Assembly (NCBI GenBank): GCA_030612965.1
Contig: JAUWMW010000151.1
Coordinates: forward strand, 1 to 6,292
From: a bacterium
GTDB lineage: Bacteria > Zixibacteria > MSB-5A5 > GN15 > FEB-12
DNA length: 6,292 bases
Direction of reading: 5' to 3'
Shown here in pieces: positions 1 to 4,890 of the stretch. The notes below the pieces were generated by a model that worked only from the letters and a program-made list of their open reading frames with translations, did no database searches and was not told the DNA's origin. Made by a program: the position numbers and the translations under genes. Positions within the stretch are counted from its first letter, which is position 1. Each line of letters opens with the position of its first letter.

Positions 1-108
1 GCCGCAGCGGAAGCATACCGCGAAGTTCTCAAGTATTGGGGCGATGGCGACATCGAGCTTGAAACTGTCACGGACGCCCGCGCGCGCCTTGCAAGGCTGA
101 CGAGTTGA
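1..108 (+). CDS. C-terminal fragment of a probable TPR-repeat protein
   Basis: The first 35 codons are open in frame 1 and stop at TGA 106-108; the start lies outside the window. The visible tail has an AEAYREVLKYW helix, then an acidic GDGDIELE stretch, then DARARLARL. In my recollection this is how many tetratricopeptide-repeat proteins end, including bacterial Ser/Thr kinases and transcriptional activators with C-terminal TPRs, where a last TPR-like helix is followed by a D/E-rich linker and an ARARLARL helix. The catalytic or sensory part cannot be seen, so the protein's function is unknown. A long hairpin follows 14 nt after the stop. Assignment as TPR-like is by resemblance only. Confidence 0.6.
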   Translation, partial: AAAEAYREVLKYWGDGDIELETVTDARARLARLTS

Positions 109-122
109 GCGGTGACCTGTCT

Positions 123-152
123 TGCGCGGCGCACGAGGACGTACGCCGCGCA
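123..152. repeat. Long palindrome with AGGA centre, after the TPR-like gene
   Basis: Arms TGCGCGGCG (123-131) and CGCCGCGCA (144-152) pair perfectly over 9 bp. After one C/A mismatch, ACG (133-135) and CGT (140-142) pair around the loop AGGA. The central ten bases ACGAGGACGT recur exactly in the palindrome at 2103-2122, so I class this as a dispersed palindromic repeat. It sits just behind the first gene and could help end its transcript, but no T-run follows on either strand. Confidence 0.6.
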
Positions 153-181
153 CAAATCGCCAAAAACCCCCCTTCCCCCTC

Positions 182-210
182 TTGCTCCGTTCTGTGTTTC
201 CTATTATCAT
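182..210 (+). promoter_or_regulatory. Candidate sigma70-like promoter of pruA
   Basis: TTGCTC (182-187) and TATCAT (205-210) are separated by 17 nt. The -10 matches the consensus at five of six positions, the -35 only at three. Transcription would begin near 217 and give a leader of about 85 nt holding two perfect hairpins before the ATG at 303. Alternatives are a TAGAAT -10 at 260-265 without a recognisable -35, and TTGTGA (221-226) with TGTAGT (244-249). Confidence 0.35.
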
Positions 211-224
211 TGGACGTGATTTGT

Positions 225-291
225 GACCGGGGGTGCCCGGTCCTGTAGTACTGGAATCTTAGAATGTAAACATAGGCAGGTGCGTCCTGCC
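225..291 (+). promoter_or_regulatory. pruA upstream region with two perfect hairpins
   Basis: GACCGGG (225-231) pairs with CCCGGTC (236-242) around GGTG. GGCAGG (275-280) pairs with CCTGCC (286-291) around TGCGT and ends one base before the GGAGGT Shine-Dalgarno site (293-298). Between them is TAGAAT (260-265), a possible -10. Depending on the true start site, the first hairpin is either an operator covering the -35 zone or part of the mRNA leader. The second hairpin directly abuts the ribosome binding site and could affect initiation. The role is inference; the pairing is seen directly. Confidence 0.4.
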
Positions 292-302
292 CGGAGGTAA
301 AG

Positions 303-1922
303 ATGTCCCGATTCAACGTTCCGTACCCTGAGAATGAACCGATCCTGAATTACGCCCCCGGATCACCGGAGCGTGCTGAACTACAGAAGGCGCTGGCCGA
401 TCTGAAGGCGAACCCGATCGAAATCCCGCTGGTTATCAACGGCAAGGAAGTGACCACCGACAAGAAGATCGATGTATCTGCTCCGCACAATCACGATCTC
501 AAACTTGGCTTTTACTATCAGGGTGGTGAGAAGGAAGTCGCCGCCGCGGTCGAGGCCGCTGTTGAGGCTCAGAAAACCTGGGCGCTGGTGCCATGGGAAC
601 ACCGTGCCGCCATCTTTCTGAAAGCCGCCGATCTACTGGCCGGACCGTACCGCCATATCATGAACGCCGCCACCATGCTGGCTCACTCAAAGACCATCTA
701 TCAGGCGGAGATCGACGCCGTCTGTGAACTGGTCGACTTCTGGCGCTTCAACGTCCACTACATGCAGGAGATCTACGAAATACAACCGGAAAGTGCGCCG
801 GGCATCTGGGATCGGCTGGATCATCGCCCGCTTGAGGGGTTCATCTTTGCCGTCACGCCGTTCAACTTCGTTTCCATCAGCGGTAACCTGCCCACCGCGC
901 CGGCCATGCTCGGCAACGTGGCGGTGTGGAAGCCGGCCTCGAGTGCTACCTACACATCGCACTTGCTGATGAAGATTCTGCTCGAAGCCGGTCTGCCGGA
1001 CGGCGTTATCAATTTGATCTTCGCGCGCGGGGCCGCTATCGGCGATACGGTACTGAAGAACAAACACCTGGCCGGGATTCACTTCACCGGCTCCACGGCA
1101 GTCTTTCAGAACATGTGGAAAACCGTCGGCGAGAACATCGCCAACTACCGTTGCTATCCGCGTATCGTCGGCGAGACCGGCGGTAAGGACTTCATCTTCG
1201 GCCACGCCTCATCCGATGTTGACCAATTAGTGACCGCCATGGTCCGCGGCTCCTTCGAGTTCCAGGGGCAGAAATGCTCGGCTTCATCACGCTGCTACAT
1301 CCCGAAATCGCTTTGGCCGGAGGTGAAAGAGAAATTCGTAGCGCAAGTAGGTGAACTCAAGATGGGCGACCCGGAGGATTTCACCAATTTCGTCAATGCC
1401 ATAATCGACGAGTCGGCCTTTGACTCGATCACGGCCTATATCGACCACGCCAAATCCGCCTCGACCGACGAGATCCTGGTCGGCGGTAACTATGATAAGT
1501 CGAAGGGTTACTTCATCGAACCGACCGCGATTCTCACCAGCGATCCGCACTCCAAGACAATCGAGGAAGAGATCTTCGGTCCGGTGGTGACGATCTACGT
1601 TTACGACGACGCCGACTTCGCCAAGACCCTGCACTTGTGCGACACAACATCACCATACGCGCTCACCGGAGCGGTTTTTGGGCGTGATCGCAAAGCTATC
1701 GAGTTGGCCGAGCGGGCACTGAGATACGCCGCCGGCAATTTCTATATCAACGACAAGCCGACCGGTGCCGTCGTGGGACAGCAGCCGTTCGGCGGTGGTC
1801 GCGCCTCGGGCACGAACGACAAAGCGGGTGGTATTCAGAACATGCTGCGCTGGGCCTCGCCGCGCTCAATCAAGGAGAACTTCGTAGCGCCCAAGAGCTA
1901 CAAGTACCCGTTCATGGGGTAG
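303..1922 (+). CDS. pruA: L-glutamate gamma-semialdehyde (delta-1-pyrroline-5-carboxylate) dehydrogenase
   Basis: This enzyme oxidises glutamate semialdehyde, in equilibrium with P5C, to glutamate with NAD+, the second step of proline breakdown after proline dehydrogenase. The 539 residues span the whole family length and resemble the stand-alone ALDH4A1 type rather than the fused PutA type. Visible aldehyde dehydrogenase landmarks are TPFNF at 185-189 (oxyanion Asn188), WKP at 209-211, FTGST at 261-265 in the NAD site, ETGGKD at 291-296 (general base Glu291), FQGQKCSASSR at 320-330 (nucleophile Cys325), EEIFGPV at 422-428, and PFGG (495-498) followed by the P5CDH-typical RASGTNDKAGG (500-510). 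The ATG is preceded by GGAGGT at 293-298, four bases away. No proline dehydrogenase gene is in view, so it may be encoded elsewhere. It is probably cytoplasmic and convergent with the next gene. Family assignment is very secure; regulation is unknown. Confidence 0.97.
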   Translation: MSRFNVPYPENEPILNYAPGSPERAELQKALADLKANPIEIPLVINGKEVTTDKKIDVSAPHNHDLKLGFYYQGGEKEVAAAVEAAVEAQKTWALVPWEHRAAIFLKAADLLAGPYRHIMNAATMLAHSKTIYQAEIDAVCELVDFWRFNVHYMQEIYEIQPESAPGIWDRLDHRPLEGFIFAVTPFNFVSISGNLPTAPAMLGNVAVWKPASSATYTSHLLMKILLEAGLPDGVINLIFARGAAIGDTVLKNKHLAGIHFTGSTAVFQNMWKTVGENIANYRCYPRIVGETGGKDFIFGHASSDVDQLVTAMVRGSFEFQGQKCSASSRCYIPKSLWPEVKEKFVAQVGELKMGDPEDFTNFVNAIIDESAFDSITAYIDHAKSASTDEILVGGNYDKSKGYFIEPTAILTSDPHSKTIEEEIFGPVVTIYVYDDADFAKTLHLCDTTSPYALTGAVFGRDRKAIELAERALRYAAGNFYINDKPTGAVVGQQPFGGGRASGTNDKAGGIQNMLRWASPRSIKENFVAPKSYKYPFMG

Positions 1923-1933
1923 GTGGGTAGCAA

Positions 1934-1947
1934 GGCAGCAAGCTGCC
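1934..1947 (+). terminator. Possible weak terminator hairpin behind pruA
   Basis: GGCAGC (1934-1939) and GCTGCC (1942-1947) form a perfect 6-bp inverted repeat 11 nt after the pruA stop, followed by TCTTTG. The two-base centre means the top pairs would open in RNA, and the T-run is poor, so termination here is uncertain. Confidence 0.3.
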
Positions 1948-2052
1948 TCTTTGCGCTACGCGGCGATAAATCGCATCTTCGCCCTACGCGCGACCCTTCT
2001 GTCATTCTGGCGCAGGCCAGAATCCAGTCTTTGGGTGCAACGTAGTAGACGA

Positions 2053-2070
2053 GCAGACCGGGAGGTCTGC
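2053..2070. repeat. Palindrome GCAGACC/GGTCTGC with GGGA centre
   Basis: GCAGACC (2053-2059) pairs perfectly with GGTCTGC (2064-2070) around GGGA. It lies 32 bp upstream of a similar palindrome with an AGGA centre, inside the 186-bp element. It belongs to the dispersed palindrome family seen elsewhere in the window. Confidence 0.6.
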
Positions 2071-2102
2071 CCGTTTGAAGGACGTATCCAAGGTAATCAA
2101 GG

Positions 2103-2122
2103 GGCAGACGAGGACGTCTGCC
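2103..2122. repeat. Palindrome GGCAGACG/CGTCTGCC with AGGA centre
   Basis: A perfect 8-bp stem (2103-2110 with 2115-2122) surrounds AGGA. The central ACGAGGACGT is identical to that in the palindrome at 123-152, and 16 of the 20 bases agree overall. Confidence 0.65.
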
Positions 2123-2139
2123 GCCCACGGCAAAGGAAA

Positions 2140-2160
2140 AACCGCCAGCCGGTTGTTTTT
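2140..2160 (+). terminator. Possible bidirectional terminator in the convergent gap
   Basis: AACCG (2140-2144) and CGGTT (2150-2154) pair around CCAGC. The stem is preceded by AAA and followed by GTTTTT. It could stop pruA transcripts that read past the first hairpin, but the GC stem is short. Confidence 0.3.
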
Positions 2161-2310
2161 GAAAAGCCCGCCTTCGCGGGAATGACATTGTTGAACGTCT
2201 GACGGAACCGTCTCGGGCCGAGAGCCCTGCGCTCCTGACGACATGACGGCGGTATCGTGCCGACGCTACCCTACCAACTCCAGCCCCGGCGAGATTGAGA
2301 CTGAATGACA

Positions 2311-2338
2311 AAGGCTGCCGGTTTGCACCGACAGCCTT
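2311..2338 (-). terminator. Intrinsic terminator of the cohesin/dockerin gene
   Basis: Read on the minus strand, AAGGCTGTCGGT pairs with ACCGGCAGCCTT over 12 bp, including one G-U pair, around a GCAA (GNRA) tetraloop, followed by TGTCATT. On the plus strand the wobble becomes a C/A mismatch, so the structure fits the minus-strand transcript better. It begins 28 nt after the stop codon at 2367-2369. The downstream U-tract is weak. Confidence 0.6.
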
Positions 2339-2366
2339 CTTCAAAGTATGACTCAGTCAAAGCCAG

Positions 2367-3410
2367 TTATTGCGGTGGAAACATCCAATCAACCAAGCAG
2401 ATTAGGTCCGTGATAGTAATCAGGCCATCGTCATCACAGTCGAAATTCTCTTCGCACGGGCTGGGCGGACCACCCAGGAACATGTAGTCGACAAAGTATA
2501 CGAGATCGGCAATGTCGACGCTGCCGTTACAGTTTACGTCGCCATAAAGAGGAGGAGGAGGCACCAGCACCGTGACCGAACCATCAAGTACCTGTACGGC
2601 GTTGGTGTCCAGAACACAAACCCAGCTCGAGTCAATCGAAGTAGAGTCGTACGGCGGCCCGGATACCTGTTGCCAGTTCAGGCATACTTCGCCCGCCCAC
2701 AAGGTGCAAAGCCAGAAAGATGTGTCGGGAACCCAGCCGCACGATAGGCCGATGCTGTTACCCCACGGATCGGAGAAGCCGAAATGGTCGAGCGTACTTG
2801 TCTCTACATAGATGTTCACTGTGCGCTCGGTCATGGTGTCGGGAATGTCGTAGACAGTGCCCAATAACTTAATCAGCACACCGCCTTCCTGCGGGGGTAT
2901 GCCCGGAGTCACAGGTGGCGGGAAAAGGTTGGCGAGACCGACTACGGTCAGATCATAAGGGATGCCGCCCAACGAACGCGAATCGACATACTCCCACCCG
3001 GATATCAGCGTGCCGGTGGTGTCCAAGCTGCCGACGACGACTTCGTTAGTATCGATGTGCAGGAAGTCCCAAGGGTCCTCGGCTGTTACGAGTACCGAAT
3101 CAATGCAGTCGGGGCCGGAGTACTCCTGACAAATCCAGTAGGAAGTATCGATCACAGTCGCCACCGCAGTGGTGAACTCCATGATATCCGGGCGGCCCAG
3201 TTGCACCCAGAAGTTGAACCCGGCTATGGTGTCAATATAGTTGGATAGATACACCGGGATTACTACCTGCTCACCGGGCAAAGCACTCGTGTCACCGACA
3301 TCCAGAACAAGTTCGACCATCTGCGCCTGTGTCGTGCCTGTAAAGACGACACTAAGAACCGTGACCATCAAAACTGCGCCGAATCGCAGCAGTTTGTTTC
3401 TAAAAAGCAT
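2367..3410 (-). CDS. Secreted protein with cohesin-like domain and C-terminal type I dockerin
   Basis: Residues 1-29 are a signal peptide: basic start MLFRNKLLR, hydrophobic core to about 23, cleavage near TQA. From about 34 the pattern LDVGD, LPGEQVVIPVYLSN and IAGFNFWVQL is typical of the cohesin-like beta sandwich. The middle carries the Cys/Trp motif CTLWAGEVCLNW (235-246), shared with the upstream paralog. Residues 291-345 are a dockerin: the first calcium loop has D291, N293, N295, D299, D302; the second has D324, D326, D328, T332, D335, with C319 and C325 a probable disulfide. Having both a cohesin-like and a dockerin part fits an extracellular or surface scaffold role, but the partner is unknown. 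ATG 3410-3408 is preceded by AGGAGGT (3415-3421), four bases away. A promoter and an unusual leader lie upstream; a terminator follows. Domain calls are secure, substrate and pathway are not. Confidence 0.9.
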   Translation of the reverse strand: MLFRNKLLRFGAVLMVTVLSVVFTGTTQAQMVELVLDVGDTSALPGEQVVIPVYLSNYIDTIAGFNFWVQLGRPDIMEFTTAVATVIDTSYWICQEYSGPDCIDSVLVTAEDPWDFLHIDTNEVVVGSLDTTGTLISGWEYVDSRSLGGIPYDLTVVGLANLFPPPVTPGIPPQEGGVLIKLLGTVYDIPDTMTERTVNIYVETSTLDHFGFSDPWGNSIGLSCGWVPDTSFWLCTLWAGEVCLNWQQVSGPPYDSTSIDSSWVCVLDTNAVQVLDGSVTVLVPPPPLYGDVNCNGSVDIADLVYFVDYMFLGGPPSPCEENFDCDDDGLITITDLICLVDWMFPPQ

Positions 3411-3474
3411 TGTTACCTCCTGTGTCGCCGGCGAACTTTGTTCATCAGTCCTCCAGCGGAGCTTCGAGCCTATG

Positions 3475-3497
3475 ATTCTAAACTATCAAATCCCTGG
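3475..3497 (-). promoter_or_regulatory. Conserved 23-nt leader box, copy A
   Basis: On the minus strand this reads CCAGGGATT, then TG, then ATAGTTTAGAAT. It agrees at 19 of 23 positions with the box at 4460-4482 upstream of the paralogous gene, while most of the surrounding leader does not align. It ends in TAGAAT, which may be a -10, 64 nt before the start codon. It follows the inverted repeat at 3499-3517 by one base. Confidence 0.5.
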
Positions 3498-3498
3498 T

Positions 3499-3517
3499 CG
3501 GCCATGTGGCATGGCCG
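3499..3517 (-). promoter_or_regulatory. Perfect inverted repeat upstream of box A
   Basis: CGGCCATG (3499-3506) and CATGGCCG (3510-3517) pair perfectly over 8 bp around three bases. It lies 39 nt downstream of the -10 at 3557-3562, so it could be a leader hairpin, or an operator if the TAGAAT at 3475-3480 is the real -10. Confidence 0.5.
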
Positions 3518-3556
3518 GAACCGGTCTTATTGGTACGTCCGTGTATGCTTACGCGA

Positions 3557-3584
3557 AATATACCATAAAGTCACGTTTGGTCAA
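3557..3584 (-). promoter_or_regulatory. Sigma70-like promoter of the cohesin/dockerin gene
   Basis: On the minus strand TTGACC (3579-3584) and TATATT (3557-3562) each match the consensus at five of six positions and are 16 nt apart. Transcription would start near 3550 and give a leader of about 140 nt before the ATG at 3410. The remaining gap 3585-3716, between this promoter and the end of the next gene, shows only weak short palindromes (for example ACGCC/GGCGT at 3691-3704) and no convincing terminator. Confidence 0.5.
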
Positions 3585-3716
3585 CTTCTTTCCCACGCTG
3601 GTCCCTATTTCGCTGGGCGCGCAGGAGACCGGTTTCCGTACCGGCCATCCCGCACCGCCCTGCTAGTTCAACCCGGCAGCGCTTGACCCCACGCCGCCGG
3701 GCGTCATTGACCCGGC

Positions 3717-4406
3717 CTACGGCAGGGGGAACATCCACTCGACCCAACACACCAAGTCGGCGATATCAACCGTACTGTCCCCGTCGCAGTCGGCCGATTG
3801 CGGACATATAGGTGGTGAGCCGCCTGCAAATATCCAGTCCACCAGATAGACCAGGTCGGCGATATTCATCGGCAGCGAACCGCTGCCGTCAATGTCTCCC
3901 ACAAGGGTCGGAACCACCGTCAACGAACCGTCGATTACGACAATCGCGTCCGGATTGATCACCGTCGAATCGCACTGCACGTGCACGGAATCGAATGGCG
4001 GTTCGGTTACCACCTCCCATTCCATGCACCACTCCCAGGCCCAACTAAGGCAGCGCAAATAGGTGGTGTCGCAAACAATGTCGTACATCGGACGGCCGAT
4101 GCACTCGCCCTGCGGGTTGGAAAAACAAAAGTGCTGCGAAAACTGAGTCATCACCAGAATGTGAACCGTCGAATCGGTCAACGTATCCGGGATGTCATTG
4201 ACGTCTGCGATCATATTGATCAACAGACCGCCCTCCTGAGGCCCTATGATGTCAGTCGCCGATCCGTTCAGCGGATCAGCAATGTAGGTTATGTCGAGTA
4301 GGATTTCGGACGTCCTTGTTGCATCGATGGAAAGGAATAGTGGTGTAGACGCGACATCAGCGTCGGCAGAATGCGATCTCGGGCAAACAAAAGCGCTAAA
4401 GGACAA
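3717..4406 (-). CDS. Dockerin protein, truncated paralog of the neighbouring cohesin/dockerin protein
   Basis: From about residue 36 the 229 residues align with the C-terminal 195 or so of the downstream neighbour: PQEGG (56-60), NDIPDTLTDSTVHI, the Cys/Trp motif CLSWAWEWCMEW (119-130), PPFDS, DGSLTV, then a dockerin (171-227). The first calcium loop (D171, D173, S175, D184) has two extra residues; the second (D206, D208, D210, D214, D217) has normal spacing, with C201 and C207 preserved. Most of the cohesin-like sandwich is absent, and residues 1-30 show no signal peptide. The likely start is TTG 4406-4404, eight bases after GGAGGA at 4415-4420. I infer an internal deletion, or decay of the N-terminus, in a gene that kept its promoter and ribosome site. 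If not exported it is probably non-functional. A sequencing error or a different start is possible, but neither other frame gives a convincing signal peptide. Confidence 0.75.
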   Translation of the reverse strand: MSFSAFVCPRSHSADADVASTPLFLSIDATRTSEILLDITYIADPLNGSATDIIGPQEGGLLINMIADVNDIPDTLTDSTVHILVMTQFSQHFCFSNPQGECIGRPMYDIVCDTTYLRCLSWAWEWCMEWEVVTEPPFDSVHVQCDSTVINPDAIVVIDGSLTVVPTLVGDIDGSGSLPMNIADLVYLVDWIFAGGSPPICPQSADCDGDSTVDIADLVCWVEWMFPLP

Positions 4407-4456
4407 AACTCGTCTCCTCCTATGAAGACCGGCTGTTTTCTCTTCGTCCTTTAGCG
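4394..4456 (-). promoter_or_regulatory. 11-bp inverted repeat spanning the TTG start region
   Basis: CGCTAAAGGAC (4394-4404) and GTCCTTTAGCG (4446-4456) are perfect reverse complements, 41 nt apart. In the minus-strand mRNA the 3' arm begins at the last base of the TTG start codon and covers the next ten bases, while the ribosome site GGAGGA sits in the loop. Pairing would put the start of the reading frame in a stem, a layout compatible with translational control. Chance is unlikely for 11 perfect bases at this spacing, but function is inferred. Confidence 0.45.
4415..4420 (-). promoter_or_regulatory. Ribosome binding site that fixes the TTG start
   Basis: GGAGGA on the minus strand lies eight bases before TTG 4406-4404. 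No ATG or GTG start lies at a suitable distance, which is the main reason for choosing the TTG. Confidence 0.6.
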
Positions 4457-4459
4457 TCT

Positions 4460-4482
4460 ATTCTATACTATACAATCCCAGG
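4460..4482 (-). promoter_or_regulatory. Conserved 23-nt leader box, copy B
   Basis: On the minus strand this reads CCTGGGATT, then GT, then ATAGTATAGAAT, matching box A (3475-3497) at 19 of 23 bases. It ends 53 nt before the TTG start and is immediately preceded by the palindrome at 4485-4497. It is either a promoter segment with a TAGAAT -10 or an RNA element shared by the two dockerin genes. Confidence 0.5.
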
Positions 4483-4484
4483 CA

Positions 4485-4497
4485 CAGGTTAAACCTG
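4485..4497 (-). promoter_or_regulatory. Palindrome upstream of box B
   Basis: CAGGTT (4485-4490) and AACCTG (4492-4497) form a perfect palindrome around one A. It occupies the same position relative to box B that the 3499-3517 repeat has relative to box A, although the sequences differ. With a single central base it is more operator-like than hairpin-like. Confidence 0.4.
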
Positions 4498-4546
4498 CTT
4501 GTTCGTGCGATTCCTAATGTAAGTAGTTATCAGTTTATCCACGGCT

Positions 4547-4575
4547 ATGATACGCATGCGACGATTGTTTGTCAA
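4547..4575 (-). promoter_or_regulatory. Strong sigma70-like promoter of the truncated dockerin gene
   Basis: On the minus strand a perfect TTGACA (4570-4575) and TATCAT (4547-4552, five of six) are exactly 17 nt apart. Transcription would begin near 4540, about 134 nt before the TTG start, closely matching the leader length of the neighbouring paralog. This is the best promoter in the window. The 4576-4636 stretch upstream holds nothing I recognise. Confidence 0.6.
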
Positions 4576-4636
4576 GCGGTTATTTGGGGGTGCGTGATAT
4601 TTTTCAATAGCGTGCCATTTGCAGCCAGTGCGACGG

Positions 4637-4662
4637 GTGGACCGGACGTTCGTCGGGGTTTC
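4637..4662 (+). repeat. Left copy of the 26-bp inverted repeat
   Basis: Reads GTGGACCGGACG, TT, CGTCGGGGTTTC. It differs from the reverse complement of 5477-5502 only at 4655, a G that breaks one pair of its inner CCGGACG/CGTCCGG palindrome. Confidence 0.7.
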
Positions 4663-4781
4663 AATTCTTACGCGCAAAAGAGTAAACTGCGGTATTCTAC
4701 ACAGAGCGTCAGCGTCGGGTGGGATTTCCATCTTCGCATTGGAATCACACCAGCGTTTTCGCTTTAGTTAGAGTACCTGGT

Positions 4782-4793
4782 GATCTTCAGATC
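4782..4793. repeat. Small palindrome GATCT/AGATC
   Basis: GATCT and AGATC flank TC. The centre TCTTCAGA is identical to that of the palindrome at 5292-5313, and its reverse complement TCTGAAGA is the centre of the one at 5319-5351, so it is probably a worn member of the same family. The interval 4663-4781 otherwise shows nothing recognisable. Confidence 0.4.
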
Positions 4794-4804
4794 GCGCGGG
4801 TGCT

Positions 4805-4837
4805 TGTGGTCGAGTGTGAAGACTCAACCACCACAAG
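4805..4837. repeat. Palindromic module 1, left copy
   Basis: Outer arms CTTGTGG (4803-4809) and CCACAAG (4831-4837) pair perfectly around an interior centred on GTGTGAAGACTC. It matches 5319-5351 in the same orientation at 28 of 33 bases. Confidence 0.65.
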
Positions 4838-4842
4838 AAAAC

Positions 4843-4870
4843 GTAGAAACCGCAGGGGTTTCAACTTACC
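4843..4870. repeat. Palindromic module 2, left copy
   Basis: GTAGAAACC (4843-4851) pairs with GGTTTCAAC (4857-4865) with one mismatch. It matches 5361-5388 at 23 of 28 bases. It lies 20 nt beyond the stop codon of the 126-residue gene, so its hairpin could help end that transcript. Confidence 0.6.
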
Positions 4871-4890
4871 GAGCTTTGGTTGCCTCAATA

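Larger units (their letters stand above)
2001..2186. repeat. 186-bp REP/MITE-like composite element with terminal inverted hairpins
   Basis: The left end begins GTCATTC and forms a perfect 8-bp hairpin (ATTCTGGC 2004-2011, GCCAGAAT 2016-2023, loop GCAG). The right end, read on the other strand, also begins GTCATTC and forms CCCGC (2167-2171) with GCGGG (2176-2180). The two ends match at 15 of 20 terminal bases, and most differences are paired changes that keep the stem. GTCATTC-C-CGCGAAGGCGGG ends of this kind are widespread intergenic repeats in many bacteria. The interior holds two further palindromes (2053-2070 and 2103-2122) and no plausible gene. It fills the convergent gap between pruA and the cohesin/dockerin gene. 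The rest of this gap (1948-2000 and 2187-2310) shows only a 13-bp palindrome at 2211-2223 (TCTCGG/CCGAGA). Confidence 0.7.

Noticed and set aside
687..1205. 172-codon open frame antisense to pruA
   Set aside because: The pruA frame carries all catalytic motifs; the antisense frame is a consequence of its GC-rich codons.
2002..2244. Open frames on both strands within the convergent gap
   Set aside because: They translate the REP-like element, giving the CHSREGG-type peptide typical of read-through of such repeats, not a protein.
3442..3448. CTGATGA on the minus strand in the leader of the cohesin/dockerin gene, resembling a hammerhead ribozyme core
   Set aside because: No GAAA box follows at the right distance and the flanking bases do not form the three required stems.
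4535..4543. TTATCCACG, one base from the DnaA box consensus
   Set aside because: A single copy with no cluster, no AT-rich unwinding region and no replication genes nearby; expected by chance.
4489..4731. Open frame of 80 codons on the minus strand
   Set aside because: It runs through the 26-bp inverted repeat and the promoter region of the dockerin gene, has no ribosome site and a low-complexity basic product.
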